33,998 nucleotides of DNA from an uncultured Rhodospirillales bacterium (GTDB taxonomy: Bacteria; Pseudomonadota; Alphaproteobacteria; Acetobacterales; Acetobacteraceae), in contig CAITOL010000076.1 in assembly GCA_903893975.1 (NCBI GenBank), positions 1 to 33,998 on the forward strand. Direction: 5' to 3'. Positions 15,576 to 23,349 of this stretch are shown piece by piece (the stretch's first letter is position 1; each line of letters opens with the position of its first letter). Both the position numbers and the translations under genes were made by a program. Under the pieces are notes generated by a model. It had not been told where the DNA came from, ran no database searches, and worked only from the letters and a program-made list of their open reading frames with translations.

Positions 15576-16157
15576 TCAGGGGAACAGCTTGCCGCTGGAC
15601 CAACCGCTGGCGGTGCGGGTGAAGGTGGTGCGGTCATGCAGGCGGAACGGCATGTCCTGCCAGAACTCGAACCAATGCGGCATCACCCGATACCCGGTCC
15701 AATGCGCCGGCCGCGGCACCGCCTCACCGGGGTATTGCGCGTCATATTCGGCAATCCGCGCTTCCAGCTGCCCACGTTCCGCCAACGGCGAGGATTGCAA
15801 CGATGCCCAGGCGCCGATGCGCGAATTGCGCGGGCGGGAATTGTAATACGCATCCGCCTCGGCGTCCGTCACATGCTCCACCCGACCTTCGATGCGGATC
15901 TGCCGGCGCAGCGATTTCCAGTGGAACAGCAGGGCGGCGTTCATATTCGCCTCCAACTCCCCGCCCTTGCGGCTGGTGGTGTTGGTGTAAAACACGAATC
16001 CGGCGCTATCCCAGCCTTTCAGCAGCACGATGCGCGCCGACGGCAGCGCCCCCGGCGTCGCGGTCGCCACCGTCATGGCGTTGGGGTCGTTCAATTCGGT
16101 GGCTTCGGCCTCGGCGAACCAGGCCTGGAAGAAGGCAAACGGATCGGAATGCGACAT
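15576..16157 (-). CDS. pdxH: Pyridoxamine 5'-phosphate oxidase
   Basis: A 193-residue FMN enzyme that oxidises pyridoxamine or pyridoxine phosphate to pyridoxal phosphate. Recognisable stretches are [60 protein letters not shown] and the C-terminal PHWFEFWQ...RLHDR. I choose the ATG at 16157 (MSHSDPF), with GGAG eight bases upstream; the open frame reaches 17 codons further but lacks support. It diverges from fabI, a frequent arrangement in alphaproteobacteria. PLP is the cofactor of the sulfhydrylase at 2390-4189, though no shared control is evident. Confidence 0.93.
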   Translation of the reverse strand: MSHSDPFAFFQAWFAEAEATELNDPNAMTVATATPGALPSARIVLLKGWDSAGFVFYTNTTSRKGGELEANMNAALLFHWKSLRRQIRIEGRVEHVTDAEADAYYNSRPRNSRIGAWASLQSSPLAERGQLEARIAEYDAQYPGEAVPRPAHWTGYRVMPHWFEFWQDMPFRLHDRTTFTRTASGWSSGKLFP

Positions 16158-16298
16158 TTCGGCGGCTCCAGCGATGACGGCGCATGTGTGCGCCAGCCAT
16201 GCAGGCAAGCCAAGACGGCAAACCCCTTGCCGGCGCGGGGGGTGCTATGCGACGAGAGGTTTAGATCGCCGCCCCTTAGCAATCAGGATATGACGACC
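16158..16298. promoter_or_regulatory. Divergent pdxH/fabI regulatory region
   Basis: The 141-base gap must contain promoters for both genes. A near-palindrome, GGCGCA (16179-16184), TGTG, TGCGCC (16189-16194), lies in the pdxH leader. AGGA at 16285-16288 is the likely ribosome site for fabI. No confident -35/-10 pair was assigned. Confidence 0.4.
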
Positions 16299-17141
16299 AT
16301 GGCCGACGGTGAAACCATCCAAGCCCCCCTGCGTGGCAACCTGCTGCAAGGCAAACGCGGCCTGATCATGGGGGTCGCCAACGACCACTCCCTCGGCTGG
16401 GGCATTGCCGCCGCCTGCGCCGCCCAAGGGGCGGACCTCGCTTTCACCTATCAGGGCGATGCCTTGGGCAAGCGGGTCAAACCGCTGGCCGAACGCCTCG
16501 GCTCCGATATCGTGCTGCCCTGCGATGTCGCCGATGATGCCAGCATGGACGGCGCCTTCGCCGCCATTGCCGAACGCTGGGATGGGCTGGATTTTCTGGT
16601 CCACGCCATCGGCTACGCCGACAAAGCCTTCCTGCGCGGCCGCTATGTCGATACCCCCCGCGCCGCCTTCCTGCAGGCGATGGATATTTCCTGCTTCAGC
16701 TTCGTCGCCGTCGCCCAGCGCGCCGCCAAGATGATGAAGCCGGGCGGGGCGATGCTGACCCTCAGCTATTACGGCGCAGAAAAGGTCATCCCGCATTACA
16801 ACGTCATGGGCGTGGCGAAAGCGGCGCTGGAAACCTCGGTGCGCTACCTCGCGGCGGATTTCGGCAAAGACGGCATCCGCGTCAACGGCATCAGCGCCGG
16901 CCCCATCCGCACCCTGGCCGCCAGCGGCATCGGCGATTTCCGCTATATCCTGAAATGGAACCAGTACAACTCCCCCCTGGTCCGCAACGTCACCATCGAG
17001 GATGTCGGCGGCTCGGCGGCGTATCTGCTGTCTGACCTGTCCAGCGGCGTCACCGGCGAGGTGCACCACGTGGATTGCGGCTACCACACGGTGGGCATGA
17101 AGAACCCGGACGCGCCGGATATTGGTGTGGGGAACGAGTAA
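16299..17141 (+). CDS. fabI: Enoyl-[acyl-carrier-protein] reductase (NADH)
   Basis: A 280-residue FabI, which carries out the last reduction in each round of fatty acid elongation. It has the family pattern LLQGKRGLIMGVANDHSLGWGIA for nucleotide binding, the catalytic Yx6K (YNVMGVAK) in the SYYGAEKVIPHYN block, and ISAGPIRTLAASGI. The C-terminal HVDCGYHTVGM is also typical. I prefer the ATG at 16299, ten bases after AGGA; ATG at 16290 adds three residues but is one base from that site. A longer upstream open frame overlaps pdxH and is not real. It is the expected target of triclosan-like inhibitors. Confidence 0.95.
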   Translation: MADGETIQAPLRGNLLQGKRGLIMGVANDHSLGWGIAAACAAQGADLAFTYQGDALGKRVKPLAERLGSDIVLPCDVADDASMDGAFAAIAERWDGLDFLVHAIGYADKAFLRGRYVDTPRAAFLQAMDISCFSFVAVAQRAAKMMKPGGAMLTLSYYGAEKVIPHYNVMGVAKAALETSVRYLAADFGKDGIRVNGISAGPIRTLAASGIGDFRYILKWNQYNSPLVRNVTIEDVGGSAAYLLSDLSSGVTGEVHHVDCGYHTVGMKNPDAPDIGVGNE

Positions 17142-17164
17142 CCCCCATCCGGGCTGCACAGGAT

Positions 17165-17195
17165 GTGCGGGCGCGGCGGCAACCGCCGCCCGCAC
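17165..17195. terminator. Bidirectional hairpin between fabI and the DUF4242 gene
   Basis: GTGCGGGCGCGGCGG and CCGCCGCCCGCAC form a long GC stem with a two-base bulge and a CAA loop, between two convergent stop codons (17141 and 17212). It lacks a T-run, but position and stability suit a shared terminator. Confidence 0.6.
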
Positions 17196-17211
17196 ACCAC
17201 CGCACGGCGCG

Positions 17212-17487
17212 CTAGTTGCCGGCAGTCGCCGGGCCTATGACCGCTGTCACCTCAGTCACCTTGTTGGCCGGAAATCCGGCGACCTTCGAGTGCTGCACAA
17301 TTACCGCTGCGCTGTCCGCTTCGTGCACGCAATAAATCTTGTCCCCCGCCACATAGCTCGTCACCCAGCGATACGGCATCCCTAACCCGGCGGCGACCTC
17401 GTTGGATTTGGCCGCGATATCCCGCAGTTCGTCGCTGGTCAGCTTGTCCGCGCCCGGGATTTCCCGTTCAATCACATAAGTCGGCAT
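17212..17487 (-). CDS. DUF4242 (SCO4226-type nickel-binding-like) protein
   Basis: A 91-residue protein of the DUF4242 family. It begins MPTYVIEREIPGADKLT and carries WVTSYVAGDKIYCVHEA and FPANKVTEVTAVIGP, which match the family pattern: a ferredoxin-like fold, one member of which (SCO4226 of Streptomyces) is described as nickel-binding. Function is otherwise unknown. Start: ATG at 17487, seven bases after AGGAG; the adjacent ATG at 17490 is possible, and the 36-codon upstream extension is not supported. It diverges from a SARP/BTAD-type regulator, suggesting control by that protein. No signal peptide is seen. Confidence 0.85.
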   Translation of the reverse strand: MPTYVIEREIPGADKLTSDELRDIAAKSNEVAAGLGMPYRWVTSYVAGDKIYCVHEADSAAVIVQHSKVAGFPANKVTEVTAVIGPATAGN

Positions 17488-17645
17488 CATCCTGCTCCTT
17501 TGTCTTGATCGACGCTGCATAGGAACCACGTGGCGTTGGATGGGGCGTGCCGCGCCACTCACGCACCGTGCGGCCTCGGTCCAACGTTCGATCACACGGG
17601 TGCCGCCTATCGCGATTTCGACCTCGGGCTGGAAAGGGCCGACCG
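17488..17645. promoter_or_regulatory. Divergent DUF4242/SARP regulatory region with palindromes
   Basis: Several symmetric elements are packed in this 158-base gap: CCACGTGG (17526-17533), CGCACCGTGCG (17562-17572), and the inverted pair CGTTGGA (17534-17540) / TCCAACG (17580-17586). They are good candidate operators for the neighbouring regulator, but none has been matched to a known site. Confidence 0.45.
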
Positions 17646-19349
17646 TTGCGCCGGAAAATCAGCCTGCTCGGTGAACCCGCCATCGTTGATGACAACGGCC
17701 AGACCCAGCCGGTGCGCGGCTATCAGGCCTGGGCAACTCTGGCACGTGTGCTGCTCGCGCGCGCCCCGCTGGACCGGCGCTATCTTGCGGCCGAATTGTT
17801 CCCGGAAACCGCCGACCCGCTGGGCGCTTTGCGCTGGTGCCTTGCCTCTCTGCGCAAGTCGCTGAATTCCTCGGATTGCCTGCGTGGCGACCCGATCGAG
17901 GCAAACATCCCGACCGATGTCGACATCGATGTGCTGCGCACCGCGCACGATGATTTCGACATCGAAGCCGCTGGTCCGTTGCTCGGTAGTATTGAGCCAC
18001 GGTGCAGTCCGGAATTCGCCACTTGGCTGCTGGTTGAACGCGAACGCATCGCCGGCGTCGTGGAGGCGCGGATCAGGCAGGAAGCCATCCACGCCCTTTC
18101 CGTCGAGGATCATGCGCGCGCCTTGCGCTTGGCCGAACTCGGCGTCCGCCGTCGTCCGTATGATGAGGCGTTCCACATTCTGCTGGTACGCGGTCTGGTG
18201 CTGGCGGGCCGCTACCAAGCCGCGCTCGACCATGTTGAAGCCACTGAAGCCGTTTTCCTGGCTGAACTGGGCGAAAAGCCGTCCTTGGCCTTGCGCAGCG
18301 CGGCACGCCGCACGATCTCGGCCCCGCCCGGCGGCATTTCGCTTGCAGCCTTCGTCGCGTCCTCCCTCAATGCGGGCCTAGCTGCATTGTCCGCCGGCGC
18401 TGTCGATGCCGGCATCGATTGCCTGCGCCGGGCGGTGAGCGACGCCGAGACGTTCAACGATTCGCATCTTCTGGCCAAGGCGACTCTCGAACTCGGTACC
18501 GCCTTGGTCCATGCGGTGCGCGGTTTCGACGATGAAGGTTCGATCTTGCTGCGCCAATGCGCCGAACGCGCCCACCAGTCCGGCAGCGCCAATCTAGCCG
18601 CTGCCGCCTTCCGCGAACTCGGCTACGTCGAAGCCCTGGCCGGTCGCCGCCCCTCCGCGGCAGCCTATTTGGCAACCGCGCTCGCATGCGCCGAGGATCG
18701 CGACACGCGCGCCGGCATCCATGCCGTGCTTGGGTTCAATCTCATCGACTGGGGCCGGCTGGACGAGGGACTGGTGGAATATGAGTGTTCGTTGGATCAC
18801 GCCCGCGCCGTCGGCAATCGACGCAGGCAGGTCTGGTCGCTCGGCCTTGGTGCCTGGGGCCTGCTCGCGGCGGATCGGCTGCCGCAAGCGGATCGCTGGC
18901 TCGCGGAATGCCTCGTGCTGGTCGACGATTTGCGCTGGGTCGCGTTTCGCCCCTGGCCGGTGGCGGTTCTGAGCGAGTCGCACTTGCGCCAGGGCACCTC
19001 GCCGGCCGAACTGCGTCCCCGACTGGAGGAGGCATTCGCCCTCAGTTGTCAGTTTCAGGACCCGTGTTGGGAGGCCGCTATTGCCCGCGTGCTGGCGTTG
19101 TCCTTCGCGGCCGACCACCAACCGGCGACCGCGATGACCTGGCTCACCGAAGCACGCCGCCGCTGCTTTCGCAACACCGATGGCTACGCGGCCTTACAGG
19201 TCGAAATTCTCGCCAGCCAGGTCGAGATCAGCCGTCACCTGGGCAATCCGGCTCTGGCCGACGCGCTGGCACGGGAATGGATTGCCGCTGCGGCCCGCGC
19301 CCACATGGATCGCCATGTTGCCCGCGCCGCCGCGTTTATCGGCCGTTAA
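17646..19349 (+). CDS. SARP/BTAD-type transcriptional regulator with TPR-like C-terminus
   Basis: A 567-residue regulator if started at the TTG at 17646, which has GAAAGGG seven bases upstream. A GTG at 17547 would add 33 Arg-rich residues that lie over the divergent promoter, so I prefer the shorter form. Residues about 1-90 look like the winged-helix DNA-binding domain of SARP proteins (ISLLGEPAIVDD, YQAWATLARVLL, LAAELFPETADPLGALRWCLASLRKSL). About 110-220 is the bacterial transcriptional activator domain (RPYDEAFHILLVRGLVLAGRYQAAL). The remainder is helical and TPR-like, without an NB-ARC ATPase core. It probably regulates the divergent DUF4242 gene; the signal is unknown. Its stop overlaps the convergent tyrS stop. 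Confidence 0.8.
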   Translation: MRRKISLLGEPAIVDDNGQTQPVRGYQAWATLARVLLARAPLDRRYLAAELFPETADPLGALRWCLASLRKSLNSSDCLRGDPIEANIPTDVDIDVLRTAHDDFDIEAAGPLLGSIEPRCSPEFATWLLVERERIAGVVEARIRQEAIHALSVEDHARALRLAELGVRRRPYDEAFHILLVRGLVLAGRYQAALDHVEATEAVFLAELGEKPSLALRSAARRTISAPPGGISLAAFVASSLNAGLAALSAGAVDAGIDCLRRAVSDAETFNDSHLLAKATLELGTALVHAVRGFDDEGSILLRQCAERAHQSGSANLAAAAFRELGYVEALAGRRPSAAAYLATALACAEDRDTRAGIHAVLGFNLIDWGRLDEGLVEYECSLDHARAVGNRRRQVWSLGLGAWGLLAADRLPQADRWLAECLVLVDDLRWVAFRPWPVAVLSESHLRQGTSPAELRPRLEEAFALSCQFQDPCWEAAIARVLALSFAADHQPATAMTWLTEARRRCFRNTDGYAALQVEILASQVEISRHLGNPALADALAREWIAAAARAHMDRHVARAAAFIGR

Positions 19350-20587
19350 GCGCTCCGCACCAACCTATGATGCTTCTTCCCCGATGAAAGCTTAATCCCC
19401 GCCGCCAGCGCCTCGGCCGGCACGCTCTGCATCTCGTCGCTGATCGCCACGTCGTTCACCCGCGCGCCGCCGCCTTTGATCAGGCGGCGCCCCTCGGCGT
19501 TCGAGGTCACCAGCCCGGCCAGCACCAGCAGCCGGTACACCGGCAGCCCGTCGCCCACCTCGGCCTGCGCCACCGTCACCAACGGCAGAGTATCCGCGCT
19601 GCCACCTTCCTCGAAGGTTTTGCGCGCCGCCTCGGCCGCCGCCTCGGCCTTGTCCAGCCCATGCGCCAGCGAGGTCGCGGCGGTCGCCAAAATCTTCTTC
19701 GCCTCGTTGATTTCCGCCCCGCCAAGCTGTTCCAGCCGGGCGATTTCCGCCAACGGAATATCGGTGAACAGCCGCATGAAGCGGCCAACATCCGCGTCCT
19801 CGGTATTGCGCCAGAACTGCCAGTAATCGAACACCGGCAGCCGGTCCTCGGTCAGCCACACCGCCCCCTGCGCCGTCTTGCCCATCTTGGCGCCGGATGC
19901 GGTGGTAATCAGCGGCGTGGTCAGGCCAAACACCTGCTTGCCATCGGTCCGCCGCACCAGGTCCACGCCAGAGACGATGTTGCCCCATTGGTCAGAGCCA
20001 CCCATCTGCAACGTCACGCCATGCCGGCGGTTCAGTTCGCGGAAATCGTAGCTTTGCAGGATGGAGTAGTTGAACTCCAGGAAGGTCAGCCCCTGCTCCC
20101 GATCCAGCCGAGACTTCACGCTATCGAAGGACAGCATCCGGCTGATGGAAAAATGCGGCCCGATTTCACGCAGCAGCGCGATGTAGCCCAATTTGTCCAG
20201 CCAATCCGCGTTATTCGGCATAATCGCGTCCGACGGCCCGTCACCAAAGCGCAGGAACGGCGCAATATTGCGCCGGATGCCGCGGCCATTGGCGGCCAGC
20301 TGCTCGTCATTCAGCAACTGCCGCGCTTCCTCACGAAAGCTCGGATCGCCGATCTTGCTGGTGCCCCCGCCGAGCAACGCCACCGGCTTATGCCCGTGCC
20401 GCTGCATCAGCCGCAGCAGCATAATCTGCACCATATGGCCGACATGCAGGCTGTCGGCGGTCAGGTCGTAGCCGATATACCCGGCGATGCTCCCCGCGGC
20501 ACACGCGGCGTCCAGCGCCTCGGTGTCGGTGCATTGGAAAACGAAGCCGCGTTCGGTGGCTTCCTGCAGAAAATCGCTTTTGGGCAT
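19346..20587 (-). CDS. tyrS: Tyrosyl-tRNA synthetase
   Basis: A 413-residue class I synthetase that charges tRNA-Tyr. The HIGH-like motif is HVGH (48-51), the KMSKS-like motif is KMGKT (234-238), and SDQWGNIVSG is the family's tyrosine-site block. The C-terminal S4-like RNA-binding part includes LVTSNAEGRRLIKGGGARVNDV. Length is normal. It follows the glutaredoxin gene on the same strand after a 51-base gap, which holds an imperfect GC hairpin around 20615-20639, so it may have its own promoter or read through. Confidence 0.96.
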   Translation of the reverse strand: MPKSDFLQEATERGFVFQCTDTEALDAACAAGSIAGYIGYDLTADSLHVGHMVQIMLLRLMQRHGHKPVALLGGGTSKIGDPSFREEARQLLNDEQLAANGRGIRRNIAPFLRFGDGPSDAIMPNNADWLDKLGYIALLREIGPHFSISRMLSFDSVKSRLDREQGLTFLEFNYSILQSYDFRELNRRHGVTLQMGGSDQWGNIVSGVDLVRRTDGKQVFGLTTPLITTASGAKMGKTAQGAVWLTEDRLPVFDYWQFWRNTEDADVGRFMRLFTDIPLAEIARLEQLGGAEINEAKKILATAATSLAHGLDKAEAAAEAARKTFEEGGSADTLPLVTVAQAEVGDGLPVYRLLVLAGLVTSNAEGRRLIKGGGARVNDVAISDEMQSVPAEALAAGIKLSSGKKHHRLVRSA

Positions 20588-20638
20588 GTCGCTCGTCTCA
20601 GGATGTGGCGGAACAGCGGGCTAGCACAGCCCCGCCGC

Positions 20639-20893
20639 TCAGGCCAGCAGCGCGTCCAGTTTGCCGGCCTGCTCCAACGCCATCATGTCGTCGCAGCCGC
20701 CGATATGGGCGCCGTTGATGAAAATCTGTGGCACGGAGGTCCGCCCGCCAGAGCGCGTGACCGACTCGGCCCGCTCCGCGCTGCCCTGCGGCGCGTCAAT
20801 TTCCTTAAACGCCACGCCCTTGCCGTTCAGCAGGTTCATCGCCCGGGCGCAATACGGGCACCAAGGCTGGGTGTAGATCTCGATCTCGGCCAT
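20639..20893 (-). CDS. grxC: Glutaredoxin (GrxC-type)
   Basis: An 84-residue dithiol glutaredoxin. The redox motif CPYC lies in IEIYTQPWCPYCARA near the N-terminus; TSVPQIFINGAHIGGCDDM supplies the cis-Pro and glutathione-binding segment. It reduces disulfides and glutathionylated proteins in the cytoplasm. Start: ATG at 20893, eight bases after AGGAG; the 17-codon upstream extension runs into the comF end and is unlikely. It follows comF by 56 bases, a pairing often seen in alphaproteobacteria. Confidence 0.92.
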   Translation of the reverse strand: MAEIEIYTQPWCPYCARAMNLLNGKGVAFKEIDAPQGSAERAESVTRSGGRTSVPQIFINGAHIGGCDDMMALEQAGKLDALLA

Positions 20894-20949
20894 CGCATTC
20901 TCTCCTGTCTCGCGCAAATATGCCTCTCCGCCACCGCCGGGCAAGGCCG

Positions 20950-21702
20950 CTAGCGCAGGCGCGGATCAGGCACGCGTGCCGCGACCAGCACATCAACCCC
21001 CGCCGCGCCCGCATCCAGCAACACTTCGGTGCAGGCCCGCGCGGTGGCGCCAGAGGTCATCACATCATCCACCAGCAGCACGTGCTGGCCATTGATCGCC
21101 GCCAGCCGATGCGGCCGCACCGCGAACACGCCCTCCACCGCCGCCGCCCGCGCCGCCGCGTCCAACTCCCCCAGCGGTGGGGTGGCACGGGCGCGGATCA
21201 GCGCATCCGGCAGCATCACCAGCCCAGCGCGCTTTGCCAACGCCCGCGCCAGCAACGCGGCCTGATTATAGCGCCGCGCCCGCAACCGGCTGCGATGCAA
21301 CGGCACCGGCACCAGCACGCTGGCCCGTGCCAGCAGCGCCGCCCCGCTGCGCGCCATCAACCCCGCCAGCGGCCCGGCCTGCTCCGGCCGGTCGGCGTGC
21401 TTAAACGGCAGCAGCAGCTTTTTCGCCTGATCGTCATAGGCCAACGCCGCCCGCGCCTGCCCCCAAGGCGGCGGGCGCAGCAGGCAGCCGGGGCAGATCG
21501 CCTCCGCCCCGCCCTCCGCGGCATAGCTGAACGGCACCCCGCACCGCAGGCAGCACGGCGCGGAAATAAAATGCGTGCCGCGAAAGCACACCGCGCAAAA
21601 CTGCCCCTGCTCCGCTACCGGCGCATCGCAGGTCAGGCATTGCGGCGGCAACAGCAAATTCAGCGCCGCCCGCCCCGCCTGCCATGCGAGGCCGCGCAGC
21701 AT
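20950..21702 (-). CDS. comF: ComF-family phosphoribosyltransferase-like protein
   Basis: A 250-residue ComF homologue. The N-terminal half has paired CxxC zinc-ribbon motifs (CLTC, CAVC, CLRC, CPGC). The C-terminal half is a phosphoribosyltransferase fold with the PRPP-binding motif VLLVDDVMTSGATA. ComF proteins take part in DNA uptake in some bacteria, but most homologues are uncharacterised. The ATG at 21702 touches the rhodanese stop; GTG at 21705 is an alternative. It lies between the rhodanese and glutaredoxin genes. Confidence 0.9.
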   Translation of the reverse strand: MLRGLAWQAGRAALNLLLPPQCLTCDAPVAEQGQFCAVCFRGTHFISAPCCLRCGVPFSYAAEGGAEAICPGCLLRPPPWGQARAALAYDDQAKKLLLPFKHADRPEQAGPLAGLMARSGAALLARASVLVPVPLHRSRLRARRYNQAALLARALAKRAGLVMLPDALIRARATPPLGELDAAARAAAVEGVFAVRPHRLAAINGQHVLLVDDVMTSGATARACTEVLLDAGAAGVDVLVAARVPDPRLR

Positions 21703-23249
21703 CACACGCCGAACCGCACCGTGCCGTCGCGCTGGATTTCGTGCACCAGGTCGATTTCCCAGGACAAATACGCCTGCATCGCCGCTTCAATGCCAGAATT
21801 GCGATCATACGGCCGCAGGTAGAAATCCACGCAGGCGTCATCCGGCGGGCTCTGCCGGTCGCGCGCCAACGGCAACCCCGCCGCCCGCCACGCCGCCGTC
21901 CCCCCGGTCAGCACTTCCACCGGCGCCCGGGTCAGCCCGCGCAACTCTGCCACCGCCAGCCGCGCCAATTCCCCGTCTGGGGAGGTCACCACCACCAGCC
22001 GCGCCCCGGCCAACGCCCGGCTCAGGCTCGCCAACCGGGTGCGAATGCCCCAGAGCGCGCCGGGAATATGCCCGTCGCGATAGTCGATGCTGCGCGCCAG
22101 ATCGACCACCACCGCCTTCATCGCCGCCAGTTCAGTCGGGCTGATCTCGCCCGGCACCACCGGCTTGCTGGTGCGCGCCACCAACCCGCCGGCCAGCGCG
22201 TTTTGCAGCACGAACACGTCCTTGTGTCCCATCTGCCGCAGCCACGCGGCGGACATCCGGGCGCGCACGCCATCGTCATCCACCAGCACGATGCGCGCGC
22301 CCCGCACGCCCACCCAACCATCGGTCGCCTGCACCAACTGCCCGCCCGGCGCGGACAGACTGTCCGGCCGCGCCCCGGCGGCGAACTCCACCGGGTCGCG
22401 CACATCCAGAATATACAGCGTCCGCGCGGTGTCGGCCTTCAGCACCGCCAACGCCCCCTCATCGATCACCCGAACCCCGCTGCGCTCGGCAAACGCCATC
22501 GCCCGCGCCATCGCCAGATCCACGCTGCCCGGCCGCGCCGGTTCAAACGTCGCCGGCCGATCGCGGTCGCAGGTCAGCCCGGCCAACTCCCACCCCATCG
22601 TGCCATTGCGCAGCGCCACCACCTTGTTCGGCACCCCGGCCTGCCGCAGGCTCTCCGCTCCCAGAATGGACCGGGTCCGCCCGGCGCAGTTCACCACAAT
22701 CAGCGTCTCCGGGTTCGGCACCAGATCGCCAATCCGATACGCCAGCTCGCCGCCGGGCACGCTCACCCCGGTCGGGATCGACATGCGGCGATATTCCTCG
22801 ATCGTCCGGCTATCCAGCACCACCATGTCGCGGCCATCATCCAGCCAGGCTTTCAGCTCCGGCGCATCCACGCTCTCAGTGCCGAAATGGTGCTCAATCC
22901 ACTCGCCAAACGCCTTCGAGGGCACATTGACGCCGGAAAACAGCACATAGCCCGCCGCCTCCCACGCCTTGGTGCCGCCCGCCAGCACGCTCACATTGTG
23001 ATAGCCCTGCGCGCCCAGATACTGTGCCAGCCGCTCCGCCACCCCGCGCCCATCATCCACGCACACCACCCGCGTCGCCTTGCACGGCAGCAGGCTGGGC
23101 ACCCGCATTTCCGCGCGCGACAGCGGGCACGGATTGGCCCAGAACAGATGCGCCGCGCCGAACTCGCCTTCCTCGCGCGCATCCAGCAGCGCCAATTCCT
23201 CCCCATCCTCAATCCAGCCACGCAACGTGGGGGCGTCGATTGTCGGCAT
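21702..23249 (-). CDS. Four-domain rhodanese-like sulfurtransferase
   Basis: A 515-residue protein with four rhodanese repeats at about 5-105, 126-226, 258-358 and 370-463, each ending in a GG(T/x)xAWxxAG-like or related block. Only repeat 2 has a plausible catalytic cysteine, C188 in VNCAGRTRS. At the same loop repeats 1 and 3 have Asp (VDDGRG, VDDDGV) and repeat 4 has TSPDG. The other repeats may bind partners or sulfur-carrying substrates. A 50-residue C-terminal tail (DFYLRPYDRNSG) follows. The start at 23249 has AGGAGGAG upstream; a longer open frame overlaps the divergent methyltransferase and is rejected. Thiosulfate or cysteine-derived sulfur is the likely donor, by family. Confidence 0.88.
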   Translation of the reverse strand: MPTIDAPTLRGWIEDGEELALLDAREEGEFGAAHLFWANPCPLSRAEMRVPSLLPCKATRVVCVDDGRGVAERLAQYLGAQGYHNVSVLAGGTKAWEAAGYVLFSGVNVPSKAFGEWIEHHFGTESVDAPELKAWLDDGRDMVVLDSRTIEEYRRMSIPTGVSVPGGELAYRIGDLVPNPETLIVVNCAGRTRSILGAESLRQAGVPNKVVALRNGTMGWELAGLTCDRDRPATFEPARPGSVDLAMARAMAFAERSGVRVIDEGALAVLKADTARTLYILDVRDPVEFAAGARPDSLSAPGGQLVQATDGWVGVRGARIVLVDDDGVRARMSAAWLRQMGHKDVFVLQNALAGGLVARTSKPVVPGEISPTELAAMKAVVVDLARSIDYRDGHIPGALWGIRTRLASLSRALAGARLVVVTSPDGELARLAVAELRGLTRAPVEVLTGGTAAWRAAGLPLARDRQSPPDDACVDFYLRPYDRNSGIEAAMQAYLSWEIDLVHEIQRDGTVRFGV

Positions 23250-23349
23250 TCTGGCTCTCCTCCTGGCTGGGGCGCAGACCATACGCCCGCCAGGCCCCGG
23301 CGAGCAATCGGCACTTGGCAGGCCCGGCCGGCCGGTGCATGTGTGCCGC
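23250..23349. promoter_or_regulatory. Divergent rhodanese/methyltransferase promoter region
   Basis: A 100-base gap between divergent starts. The rhodanese side holds a strong AGGAGGAG ribosome site; the methyltransferase side has no clear one. No promoter boxes or operator were identified. Confidence 0.35.

Noticed and set aside
15636-16298. Possible long N-terminal extension of FabI
   Set aside because: It overlaps pdxH on the other strand and lacks family similarity; FabI proteins start near the LLQGKRGLIMG segment.
17547-17645. Upstream GTG start for the SARP-type regulator
   Set aside because: The added residues are Arg-rich and lie over the palindromic divergent promoter; TTG at 17646 has a good ribosome site and begins at the conserved domain.
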